Made by a program: the position numbers and the translations under genes. This document shows, in pieces, positions 6,131 through 11,852 of a stretch of DNA of 11,852 nt (within the stretch, counting starts at the first letter, position 1; every line of letters begins with the position of its first letter). The stretch comes from Chloroflexi bacterium RBG_16_56_11 (GTDB taxonomy: Bacteria > Chloroflexota > Dehalococcoidia > Dehalococcoidales > RBG-16-60-22), in the NCBI GenBank assembly GCA_001796865.1, contig MGNQ01000038.1, positions 1 to 11,852 of the forward strand, read 5' to 3'. The notes below the pieces were generated by a model. That model was not told the DNA's origin. It searched no databases and was given only the letters and a program-made list of their open reading frames with translations.

Positions 6131-6281
6131 CCGGTCGGTGCCAGGGCCTGGGTTTCTGCGGCGTTTGTAACCTAGCTGGAATAAAACGGGCCATATGCTC
6201 GCTGGCCCCGATTCGTTGCCTCGTAACGATTTAAACGTGACGGGCCCCTTCTCAAGAGTCCCTCCGGTCCGGACGCAAAAC
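6131..6281. other. Divergent intergenic region between biotin carboxylase and L25, no gene seen
   Basis: No open frame of useful length and no recognisable tRNA or riboswitch is present. It contains a hairpin GGGCCA (6188-6193) / TGGCCC (6203-6208), a weaker CGTT/AACG pair (6214-6217, 6225-6228) and a GC-rich stretch ending in the palindrome TCCGGA. It could be the upstream control region of the L25 cluster or an unannotated small RNA. Confidence 0.4.
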
Positions 6282-6309
6282 TTGATTTTTTATGCTCGAA
6301 TGTGATTAA
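6282..6309 (+). promoter_or_regulatory. Possible promoter of the L25 cluster
   Basis: TTGATT (6282-6287) and GATTAA (6304-6309, preceded by TGT as in an extended -10) are 16 nt apart. The -10 matches consensus only weakly, so this is tentative. It would give a leader of about 18 nt that includes the AAAGGGG ribosome binding site. Confidence 0.3.
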
Positions 6310-6333
6310 ATTGACAGGATGGAAAGGGGAAAA

Positions 6334-7023
6334 ATGGAAGAGCTCAAGTTGAAAGCCACGCGTAGAGATGTGCTCGGTAAGAAGAACACGTTGTTAAGGC
6401 GGCAGGGAATCACGCCGGCCCATCTCTTTGGACATAGTCTCAAGTCTGTCGCCCTGCAGTGCGATACCGACGAGCTGAAGGCCATCATGGCACGCGCCGG
6501 GACCACCCGCCTGGTAAGCCTGAAGGTTGAGGGAGACAAGGAGTCAAAGAGCGTTTTCCTGAGGGAAATCCAGAGAAACGCTCTGACGCGACAGCTTATT
6601 CATGTCGATTTTTACCAGGTGCGTAAAGGCGAGAAGATGACGATGGACGTACCTATCGTTCTCGTTGGTGAAGCGCCGGCGATGAAAGGGAAAGGGCGCA
6701 TCCTGACACGTGGAATAAACCGGTTGCCCATTGAATGTCTTCCGGATAAAGTACCGCCGCAGATAGAGGTTGATATAACTGTATTGGAAGAGCTTGACCA
6801 GGCCATTCATGTTAAAGATATTGTTCTCGATCCCGACATCACCGTTCGGGCCGACCCCGAGCAGATGGTCGTTAAGGTAAGCGAAGTTGTGGTGAAGATA
6901 GAGGAAGAAAAGAAGGTGGTCGAAGAGTTGGTGACGGCGGCAGCTGAAGGTGAAGCGGGTGCCAGGGCCGAGGGAGCTCCGGAGAAAACATCGGCTGAAG
7001 CAGCCTCTGAAAAGAAGGAATAG
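6334..7023 (+). CDS. rplY: 50S ribosomal protein L25 (CTC/TL5 form)
   Basis: A 229-residue protein of the L25/TL5/CTC family, which binds 5S rRNA in the large subunit. The N-terminal L25 domain spans about residues 5-93, with RRDVLGKKNTLLRRQG (10-25) matching the conserved opening and LIHVDFYQV (88-96) closing the domain. The TL5-type beta domain spans about 100-187, with DVPIVLVGEAP and LPIECLPDKVPP. The final 40 residues are an acidic, Ala/Glu/Lys-rich tail typical of the long bacterial form. I chose ATG 6334, which has AAAGGGG 4-6 nt upstream and the usual MEELKLKA-type opening. An in-frame ATG at 6319 would add five residues without a ribosome binding site. It is the first gene of a same-strand cluster with the amidohydrolase and ThpR. 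Confidence 0.95.
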   Translation: MEELKLKATRRDVLGKKNTLLRRQGITPAHLFGHSLKSVALQCDTDELKAIMARAGTTRLVSLKVEGDKESKSVFLREIQRNALTRQLIHVDFYQVRKGEKMTMDVPIVLVGEAPAMKGKGRILTRGINRLPIECLPDKVPPQIEVDITVLEELDQAIHVKDIVLDPDITVRADPEQMVVKVSEVVVKIEEEKKVVEELVTAAAEGEAGARAEGAPEKTSAEAASEKKE

Positions 7024-7055
7024 CCTGTAAAAAATAGTCAGCTCTTTGGTTGAGG

Positions 7056-7895
7056 ATGATAATCGATTTCCACACCCATGTGCTGCCTCCACGAGTGAAA
7101 GAAGACCGCAGCCGCTATGTGGAAAGAGATAACGTTTTCGCCCAGATATATTCCGGGGATAAGGTCAAAATTGCCACGACCGAGGACATTCTCGCCAGCA
7201 TGGACCGGGAAGAGGTGGATGTCTCGGTCGTCGTCAACTACGGCTGGAGTACTCACCAGCTTTGTGTCGAGACCAACGACTACATTCTGGAGTCGGTAGC
7301 CCGCTATCCGAAACGGCTGGTCGGTTTTTGTTCAATCTCTTCATACGATAGTGAAAGTGCCATCCTCGAGGTAGAACGCTGCGCCCGGGGCGGCGCACGT
7401 GGTCTGGGTGAGCTCAGACCTGATATCCAATCTTCACGGGACGCCGGTAAAGGAAACCTTGAAGGTCTTTCGCGGCTGCTGAGGGAACATGGACTCATAC
7501 TACTGACTCACTCTTCCGAGCCGGTAGGACATGTTTATCCCGGCAAGGGAATGGCCACACCGCAGCTTCTCTATGAATTCATCCAGGTGTTTGGAGATTT
7601 ACCGGTTGTTTGTGCCCACTGGGGAGGCGGTCTCCCGTTCTACACACTGATGCCCGAGGTCCGCAAAGCGATGCGGAATGTCTATTTTGACACGGCGATA
7701 TCGCCGTTCCTCTACAGGCCAGAGATTTATCTTGAAGTTAGCCGCCTGGTCGGGGCTGACCGTATCCTGTTCGGCAGCGACTACCCGGTGATATCGCCGG
7801 GCCGGATTTTAAGAGAAATTGATACCTGCGGCCTGACCGCCGAGGACAGGCAGCTAATTGTATCAGATAACGCCAGGCGATTGCTCCACCTGTGA
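7056..7895 (+). CDS. Amidohydrolase-family metal-dependent hydrolase (COG2159 type)
   Basis: A 279-residue TIM-barrel protein of the amidohydrolase 2 group, which includes decarboxylases and hydrolases using one metal ion. The N-terminal MIIDFHTH supplies the HxH pair (H6, H8). Further candidate ligands are H152 in THSSEP, H188 in CAHWGG and D242 in the family-typical LFGSDYP (238-244). GLGELRPD (117-123) corresponds to the strand that often carries a conserved acidic residue. The substrate is not predictable. The gene lies 32 nt after L25 and 7 nt before thpR, on the same strand, so it is probably co-transcribed. The ATG at 7056 gives the canonical short N-terminus. A TTG at 7050 in the same frame is less likely, and neither has a well-placed Shine-Dalgarno site. 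Confidence 0.85.
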   Translation: MIIDFHTHVLPPRVKEDRSRYVERDNVFAQIYSGDKVKIATTEDILASMDREEVDVSVVVNYGWSTHQLCVETNDYILESVARYPKRLVGFCSISSYDSESAILEVERCARGGARGLGELRPDIQSSRDAGKGNLEGLSRLLREHGLILLTHSSEPVGHVYPGKGMATPQLLYEFIQVFGDLPVVCAHWGGGLPFYTLMPEVRKAMRNVYFDTAISPFLYRPEIYLEVSRLVGADRILFGSDYPVISPGRILREIDTCGLTAEDRQLIVSDNARRLLHL

Positions 7896-7902
7896 GATAA
7901 AC

Positions 7903-8481
7903 ATGGAACAAGTACGCGCCTTTATCGCCATCGAGCTCACCGCGGAACTGAAGAGGGCGCTGGCCCTCATCCAGTCGCGATTGAAAACGGAGAGCCGGTC
8001 CCCGGTTAAATGGGTCGAACCTGATAGCACCCATCTGACGCTTAAATTTCTTGGCAGCGTCGACTCCGAAAAAATCGAAGAGATAACTTCGGTGATGTCA
8101 ACAGCCGCCCGGGGGATAGGTCCCTTCGAGCTGGAGTTGAACGGGCTCGGCGTTTTCCCTGGTCCGCGGCAGGTGCACGTTATCTGGGTAGGTCTCGGTG
8201 GCGACCTGACCAGGCTCGGCCAGCTCCAGCAGCGTATCGAAACCGGGCTTATACCCCTTGGTTTTACCCCGGAATCGCGAGCTTTTTCGCCTCACCTGAC
8301 CCTGGCCCGGGTCAGGGATAATACAACGCCAGGTGAGAGGCAACAGCTCGGCCGGACAGTAGAAGGTGCTCAGCTGATGTCCGCCGGCTCTCTTCACGTA
8401 GACTCGGTCCACCTCATCAGAAGCCAGCTGACGCGCCAGGGCGCCATATACAGTCGACTGCGAACCGTGAAGCTCGATTGA
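7903..8481 (+). CDS. thpR: RNA 2',3'-cyclic phosphodiesterase (2H phosphoesterase, LigT/ThpR)
   Basis: A 192-residue two-histidine phosphoesterase. The two defining HxTx motifs are both intact: HLTL at 44-47 within STHLTLKFLG, and HLTL at 131-134 within SPHLTLARV. The N-terminal VRAFIAIEL (4-12) and the VFPGPRQVHVIWVGL strand (84-98) fit the family, and the length is usual. Family members hydrolyse 2',3'-cyclic phosphate ends on RNA to 2'-phosphate, and the E. coli enzyme can also form 2'-5' RNA linkages in vitro. The biological role is poorly known. The start at 7903 follows the amidohydrolase stop by 7 nt and is preceded by GTGAGAT. A longer in-frame reading from a TTG at 7858 would overlap the amidohydrolase and adds an unlike N-terminus, so it was not used. 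Confidence 0.92.
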   Translation: MEQVRAFIAIELTAELKRALALIQSRLKTESRSPVKWVEPDSTHLTLKFLGSVDSEKIEEITSVMSTAARGIGPFELELNGLGVFPGPRQVHVIWVGLGGDLTRLGQLQQRIETGLIPLGFTPESRAFSPHLTLARVRDNTTPGERQQLGRTVEGAQLMSAGSLHVDSVHLIRSQLTRQGAIYSRLRTVKLD

Positions 8482-8611
8482 TCCAGCGTATTTATACCCC
8501 CGCCTTTGCCCTGGGCTAAAATTTTACTAAATATTTATTCGCCGGGGATTGATATTAATATATTGTTTAGCGCGCGCTCTCTAAAATGGTCACATAGGAT
8601 AGTGAAAGGTC
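8482..8611. other. Intergenic region between thpR and the response regulator
   Basis: No gene or clear terminator is visible. The sequence turns AT-rich around 8520-8572. TAAAAT at 8583-8588 could serve as a -10 for the response regulator, but no acceptable -35 lies at the right spacing, so I do not call a promoter. Confidence 0.35.
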
Positions 8612-8623
8612 GGGAGGTGTACC

Positions 8624-9649
8624 ATGACCATTCCCAAAGAGAGCATACTTCTGGTTGATGACGAAGAGGGTATCAGGTGTATTTTAAGTAAAGGCCTGGG
8701 TATGCGCGGCTACCGGTGCGACGAGGCTGAGGACGGCGAGCAAGCCCTCGAGAAGCTGGAAGATAAGGCCTCTGACATCGTTATACTGGATATCAATATG
8801 CCGGGCAGACAGGGTAATGAAATCCTGCCGGTTATCACGAGCCGTTTCCCTGAGACCGCGGTTATCATGGCCAGCGGCGTGACCGATGCCAAGGTTATCG
8901 CCCGGTGCATCAAGGATGGCGCCCAGGACTACATCTGTAAGCCGTTCCGCTTCGAGCAGGTCTTCCAGAGCATCAACGGGACAGTGGATAAACGCCGGGT
9001 TTTCCTGGAAATCCAGCGCTATTTACAGGAAGCCGGGAAGAAAGCCGGCGACGGGCAACAGGAATCAAGGAAACTTTTCCTCGGTGCCATCGAAACGCTC
9101 ATCAGTACACTGGAACAAGGTGATAACTATACCAGGGGACACTCGCAGAAAGTAACCGAGATTTCTCTCTCCATCGGCAACCAGATGAAACTTAACCCGG
9201 AAGATATGGAGGACATCCGCTGGGCGTCTTTGCTCCATGACGTCGGGAAAATCGCCGTGGACCCGGATATTCTCAACAAACCGACCGAGTTGACTTCGAG
9301 CGAGTACCGGCATATTATGACGCACGCTATCGTCGGGCCCAGTCTTATTAAACCCTTCGTCAATAACAGGGTTGTTGATATCATCTCCCATCACCACGAC
9401 CACTATGACGGCGGCGGTTTCGATCAGTCCATCCGCGGCAAGGATATTCCCCTCGGGGCCAGGATTGTCGCCGTCGCCGATGCCTACCAGGCCATGACCT
9501 CCGACCGGCCGTACCGGCGGGCTATGTCTAAGTTCGATGCTGTCGACGAGCTGATATGGTACAGCGGCACCCAGTTTGACCCCATTGTCGCCAATGTCCT
9601 CATCGATACTATCCGGAAACAGCAGCTTCAAGAAAGGAGTTTGAACTGA
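8624..9649 (+). CDS. Response regulator with REC receiver and HD-GYP output domain
   Basis: A 341-residue two-domain regulator. The receiver (about 5-122) has the acidic pair D12/D13, phosphoacceptor D56 in ILDINMP, S84 in ASG and the conserved lysine K106 in CKPF. The output (about 150-335) is an HD-GYP domain, the family that degrades cyclic di-GMP. It has H173 in RGHSQKV, the HD pair H205/D206 in LLHDVGK, H234, the HHH of 256-258, and D286 in VADAYQAMTSDRPYR. The name-giving motif is altered: HHExxDGxGYP is replaced by HHHDHYDGGGFD (256-267), so the GYP tripeptide reads GFD. Metal ligands look preserved, so phosphodiesterase activity remains plausible. No sensor kinase is adjacent. The start has an excellent Shine-Dalgarno GGGAGGTG at 8612-8619, and a strong terminator follows, making this a single-gene unit or the end of one. 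Confidence 0.93.
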   Translation: MTIPKESILLVDDEEGIRCILSKGLGMRGYRCDEAEDGEQALEKLEDKASDIVILDINMPGRQGNEILPVITSRFPETAVIMASGVTDAKVIARCIKDGAQDYICKPFRFEQVFQSINGTVDKRRVFLEIQRYLQEAGKKAGDGQQESRKLFLGAIETLISTLEQGDNYTRGHSQKVTEISLSIGNQMKLNPEDMEDIRWASLLHDVGKIAVDPDILNKPTELTSSEYRHIMTHAIVGPSLIKPFVNNRVVDIISHHHDHYDGGGFDQSIRGKDIPLGARIVAVADAYQAMTSDRPYRRAMSKFDAVDELIWYSGTQFDPIVANVLIDTIRKQQLQERSLN

Positions 9650-9674
9650 ATCCTGACTTGATTGGCTAACCGAG

Positions 9675-9708
9675 GGGGCGGGAACGAGGATTCCCGCCCC
9701 TTTTTTTT
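9675..9708 (+). terminator. Strong rho-independent terminator after the HD-GYP gene
   Basis: A perfect 10-bp stem GGGGCGGGAA (9675-9684) / TTCCCGCCCC (9691-9700) with a 6-nt loop is followed directly by eight T (9701-9708). It begins 26 nt after the stop codon and separates the response regulator from the zinc-ribbon-ComF-HPF cluster. Confidence 0.95.
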
Positions 9709-9756
9709 GCTCACCGGTATTTAAAGGACAGCGCTTCGTCCCGCGAACTCGCTCCC

Positions 9757-9786
9757 TTGTAAATCACGATAGACTTAAGGTATACT
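9757..9786 (+). promoter_or_regulatory. Sigma70-type promoter of the zinc-ribbon-comF-hpf cluster
   Basis: TTGTAA (9757-9762) and TATACT (9781-9786) are 18 nt apart. Expected initiation is near 9793, giving a leader of about 34 nt with a strong Shine-Dalgarno GGGAGGAGG (9813-9821) before the ATG at 9827. It lies just beyond the upstream terminator. Confidence 0.65.
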
Positions 9787-9826
9787 TATATAGTTAATCC
9801 TATATTTCGGTTGGGAGGAGGCCCCC

Positions 9827-10039
9827 ATGGAACAGCTCAGTTTTCCCAAATGTCAGAAATGCAATACCGGAGACTTGGTGCCTTTATCCGATTTTGGCAG
9901 TCAGGGAGCGTCGATACAGTATAAAGCCTGGGTCTGCACCAACCCTGACTGTGGCTATAACCTCAAAATCCGCAATGGTGACGTTTATCTCAACGAGCCT
10001 ATCATGAGCGGGACGCTGCACAATTCCCGGTCACGGTAA
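9827..10039 (+). CDS. Small zinc-ribbon protein of unknown function
   Basis: A 70-residue protein with four cysteines arranged as a zinc ribbon: C9 and C12 in KCQKC, then C37 and C42 in VCTNPDC (C-x2-C, 24 residues, C-x4-C). The segment between holds SDFGSQGASIQYKAW, and the chain ends in a short basic tail (HNSRSR). There is no signal peptide or membrane segment. It has its own promoter and one of the best Shine-Dalgarno sites in the window, so it is very likely a real and well-translated gene despite its size. I do not recognise a named family, although it resembles short conserved proteins of Dehalococcoidia from memory. It precedes comF by 35 nt on the same strand. A structural or nucleic-acid-binding role is possible but unsupported. 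Confidence 0.85.
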   Translation: MEQLSFPKCQKCNTGDLVPLSDFGSQGASIQYKAWVCTNPDCGYNLKIRNGDVYLNEPIMSGTLHNSRSR

Positions 10040-10074
10040 GAACAGGCACCCGCGCCGGTCGTAGAAGATAGCCG

Positions 10075-10785
10075 ATGGCAAATGTGCTTCCTCCTTTTAC
10101 CACGATAAAGAGGGCGGCCTTAGACCTGCTGTTCCCCCGGTGGTGTCTCGGCTGCGGCCGGGAAGGTGAATTCCTCTGTGTTTCCTGCCGGCGAACGATG
10201 TCCGAAGTTGTCCCGCCGGTCTGTTCCCGGTGCGGCCGACCCTGCCCTCCTGAAACGAGTTGCCCTGGCTGCTCGGACTGGCCGGAGAACCTGGACGGAG
10301 TCCGTGCCCCATTCCGGTTTGAAGGACTCATACGCCATGCCATTCACCAGTTTAAGTATAGCGATTTCAAGGCCATAGCCCCGATGTTTGCGTCCATGTT
10401 GTATGATTACCTTACGGAGAATCCGTTACCGGGAGATACCCTTGTGCCGGTACCCTTGCACCCTCTACGCTGGCGGGAGCGCGGTTACAATCAGTCAGAG
10501 CTTGTCGCCGGAGAGCTGGGTAAACTCAGCGGACTATCGGTAACGGGAGGCAGCCTGGTTCGTTCCGCAGTTTCTCCCCCGCAGGCAAGGTCAGCGAATG
10601 TCAACCAGAGACGCCGGAACGTAGCCGGGGCCTTCCACTGCGTTGACGGACGACTCCGGGACCGGCAGGTAATTTTAATCGACGATGTATCTACTTCCGG
10701 GGCGACTCTCGGTAGCTGCGCCAGAGCGCTGAAAGCAGCGGGAGCGACGACGGTGTGGGGACTGGTGATAGCACTGGAATTATAG
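10075..10785 (+). CDS. comF: ComF-family phosphoribosyltransferase with N-terminal zinc-binding region
   Basis: A 236-residue protein of the ComF/GntX family. The N-terminus carries a cysteine-rich double zinc module: C24 and C27 (CLGC), C35 and C38 (CVSC), then C50 and C53 (CSRC) and C63 and C66 (CPGC). The C-terminal type I phosphoribosyltransferase fold has VPVPLHPLRWRERGYNQSELVA in two adjacent motifs (124-145) and the PRPP-binding loop VILIDDVSTSGATL (199-212). In competent bacteria ComF supports import of single-stranded DNA, but many carriers are not known to be competent and the reaction is unknown. No other competence gene is present here. It sits 32 nt upstream of hpf. The start at 10075 lacks a strong ribosome binding site but gives the usual length and N-terminus. 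Confidence 0.92.
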   Translation: MANVLPPFTTIKRAALDLLFPRWCLGCGREGEFLCVSCRRTMSEVVPPVCSRCGRPCPPETSCPGCSDWPENLDGVRAPFRFEGLIRHAIHQFKYSDFKAIAPMFASMLYDYLTENPLPGDTLVPVPLHPLRWRERGYNQSELVAGELGKLSGLSVTGGSLVRSAVSPPQARSANVNQRRRNVAGAFHCVDGRLRDRQVILIDDVSTSGATLGSCARALKAAGATTVWGLVIALEL

Positions 10786-10817
10786 GCTTCCCCTATTTCT
10801 AAATCAGGAGTGTAAAA

Positions 10818-11378
10818 ATGGAGCTTAAAATATCCGGGACCAATACGGAGATAAAGCCGGTGACCAGGCAGTATATCGAGCGGAAATTGGGTAAACTTAA
10901 CAAGCACATGCCGGATATTATCGACATTAAAGTAGAAGTCTCCGAGGAAAAAACGAAATCGCCGCAGGCGCGTTATCTGGTGCGGGCTACGGTAAACAGC
11001 GGGCAGGGCGGGGCGGTTTTTCACGGTGAGGAACGGGCCGAAGACCTTTTCATATCGGTGGACAGGGTGGTTGCTGTCCTCACCCGCCAGCTGGAAAGCC
11101 ACAAGGGTAAACTGTACGACCGCGGCCGGGGCAACCCTCTGGCCAGGGGGAAGACGCTGCCGGAAAACGAACCTCCCGAGTTATCTCAAGACGAAAAAAG
11201 GGTAGTCAAGACCAAGCGTTTCGTCATCGAGCCGATGTCTTTGCAGGAAGCTATCGATAGTATGGAACAGCTCGGTCACGACTTTTTCCTCTTCGAGGAT
11301 TCCAAGGATGGGGAGCTTCACCTCATTTACCGTCGCATTGACGGCAACTATGGACTGATTATTCCCGAACTCAAATAG
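10818..11378 (+). CDS. hpf: Ribosome hibernation promoting factor, long form
   Basis: A 186-residue long-type HPF. The N-terminal S30AE domain (about 1-105) begins MELKISGTNTEI and binds the 30S subunit in the decoding region. After a Pro/Glu-rich linker (about 106-128) comes the C-terminal dimerisation domain (about 130-186), with KTKRFVIEPMSLQEAI and HLIYRRIDGNYGLI. Long HPF both silences 70S ribosomes and pairs them into 100S dimers, while the short E. coli form needs a separate RMF. The ATG at 10818 is preceded by CAGGAG (10805-10810). It follows comF closely, and a comF-hpf neighbourhood is common in Gram-positive-type genomes, where secA is often next. Here a membrane protein follows instead. 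Expression in stationary phase or starvation is expected from the family, but no specific regulatory site was seen. Confidence 0.95.
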   Translation: MELKISGTNTEIKPVTRQYIERKLGKLNKHMPDIIDIKVEVSEEKTKSPQARYLVRATVNSGQGGAVFHGEERAEDLFISVDRVVAVLTRQLESHKGKLYDRGRGNPLARGKTLPENEPPELSQDEKRVVKTKRFVIEPMSLQEAIDSMEQLGHDFFLFEDSKDGELHLIYRRIDGNYGLIIPELK

Positions 11379-11490
11379 CGGCATGCCGGGGTTCGCGCTC
11401 CGGTAAAAAAGGAAATGGGGGAGTTATTCGGTCTGGCACAGCGCCGTGATGAAATTATACCTGGATTCCATTTAAACCCGCAGTTGACAG

Positions 11491-11503
11491 CGAACAACGT
11501 TCG
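11491..11503. promoter_or_regulatory. Inverted repeat CGAAC-AAC-GTTCG upstream of the last gene
   Basis: Perfect 5-bp arms (11491-11495 and 11499-11503) with a 3-nt spacer lie just upstream of a possible -10 TATTTA (11514-11519), a plausible operator position. It resembles the Gram-positive LexA box, but that has a 4-nt spacer. If the downstream gene starts at 11415 the repeat is inside coding sequence. Confidence 0.3.
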
Positions 11504-11525
11504 TGCCAAACTGTATTTAAGAAAT

Positions 11526-11852
11526 ATGGCTGTGAAACACAAAAACTTATACCTGTTTTTAACACTTGCCTGTTTTTTAGGTATTGTGCTTATTTTCGTT
11601 TTCGACGGCTATATGGGCGTGTACGATAGCCTGGTAATGAATAACGGACAATTCCCTCAAACGATTACAAGTGACCAGTGGGACCAGCAGGAAAAGTTCG
11701 GGTATCTAGCGCAGGTGGGCGTGGACCGGGGCGGCCGGATAGACTTCACCTATGCCGTCGATAACCACCGCTTTTCCCGGTATTTGACCGTGATTGCTGT
11801 GTCTGTATGGTACGGCTCGGAAAAGCTGGAGGATTTAGCATCGGGGACGTTG
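11526..11852 (+). CDS. Membrane-anchored protein of unknown function (partial, C-terminus off the right edge)
   Basis: The frame is open from here to the window edge (109 codons). The product begins MAVKHKNLYLF, followed by one strong hydrophobic segment (about residues 8-26, LYLFLTLACFLGIVLIFVF) and then FDGYMGVYDSLVM and a soluble, probably extracytoplasmic region rich in Asp, Gln and Trp (TSDQWDQQEK, VGVDRGGRIDFTYAVDN). The Lys/His-rich start before the helix fits an N-terminal anchor or uncleaved signal. I do not recognise a named family, though a similar N-terminus is familiar from Dehalococcoidia hypothetical proteins. The same frame is open back to an ATG at 11415, which would add 37 residues. 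I chose 11526 because it puts the helix at the N-terminus and because TATTTA lies 6 nt upstream, as for a leaderless start. Neither start has a good Shine-Dalgarno site. Confidence 0.7.
   Translation, partial: MAVKHKNLYLFLTLACFLGIVLIFVFDGYMGVYDSLVMNNGQFPQTITSDQWDQQEKFGYLAQVGVDRGGRIDFTYAVDNHRFSRYLTVIAVSVWYGSEKLEDLASGTL

Noticed and set aside
6131..6281. tRNA or known riboswitch in the accC-rplY gap
   Set aside because: No cloverleaf, anticodon arm or recognisable riboswitch core could be assembled. Only short hairpins are present.
7858..7902. Upstream TTG start for ThpR
   Set aside because: It would overlap the end of the amidohydrolase and add an N-terminus unlike the family. The ATG at 7903 gives the standard opening VRAFIAIEL.
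11386..11403. Hairpin CCGGGG/CTCCGG just after hpf as a terminator
   Set aside because: The stem includes a G-U pair and is followed by TAAAAAAGG, not a T-tract, so intrinsic termination on the plus strand is not supported.
11491..11503. LexA (SOS) box
   Set aside because: The half-sites CGAAC/GTTCG match, but the spacer is 3 nt where the Gram-positive box has 4, and no SOS gene is identified next to it. Kept only as a generic inverted repeat.
1..11852. CRISPR array, insertion sequence, prophage or defence cluster
   Set aside because: No regularly spaced direct repeats, transposase or integrase motifs, or terminal inverted repeats around a gene were seen. All the larger genes except the partial membrane protein at the right edge belong to recognisable protein families.

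Overview
The window looks like ordinary chromosomal DNA from a GC-rich bacterium. I judge it most likely a member of the Chloroflexota, close to Dehalococcoidia. This rests on gene content and remembered protein resemblance: split transketolase, CTC-type L25, long-form HPF, a small family-specific zinc ribbon, and an HD-GYP protein with an HHHDHYDG-type motif. No search was run. There is no CRISPR array, tRNA, rRNA, transposase, phage gene or defence system that I can see. It is a housekeeping region, and I found no convincing new multi-gene system.

Layout. Positions 1-773 (minus strand) hold the start of a CCA-adding/poly(A) polymerase-family gene that runs off the left edge. It is divergent from a plus-strand pair: a P-loop kinase-like protein (848-1390) and a dCMP deaminase (1387-1872), overlapping by 4 nt. 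A convergent gap (1873-2006) holds two inverted repeats. Next is a minus-strand block, read right to left: a biotin carboxylase (6062-4650), an AT-rich class I methyltransferase (4653-3871) overlapping it by 4 nt, then a two-gene transketolase (N half 3807-2950, C half 2948-2007) with its own promoter. A 271-nt divergent gap leads to a plus-strand cluster: ribosomal protein L25/CTC, a COG2159-type amidohydrolase and a ThpR/LigT-like RNA 2',3'-cyclic phosphodiesterase. Then come a stand-alone REC-HD-GYP response regulator closed by a strong intrinsic terminator (9675-9708), a 70-aa zinc-ribbon protein, a ComF phosphoribosyltransferase, long HPF, and the start of a one-TM membrane protein that runs off the right edge.

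How the parts relate. Themes are RNA and ribosome maintenance (tRNA CCA end, L25, ThpR, HPF), nucleotide supply (dCMP deaminase, perhaps the kinase, ComF fold), central carbon and lipid metabolism (transketolase, biotin carboxylase) and cyclic-di-GMP turnover (HD-GYP). The most interesting non-coding signal is that several genes have a -10 box placed so close to the start codon that the mRNA should be leaderless or nearly so (773, 848, 3807, possibly 11526). Other genes (8624, 9827, 10818) have classical Shine-Dalgarno sites. The other points worth a second look are the compositionally foreign methyltransferase, the divergent biotin carboxylase without a partner BCCP, and a palindrome over that gene's -35 box.
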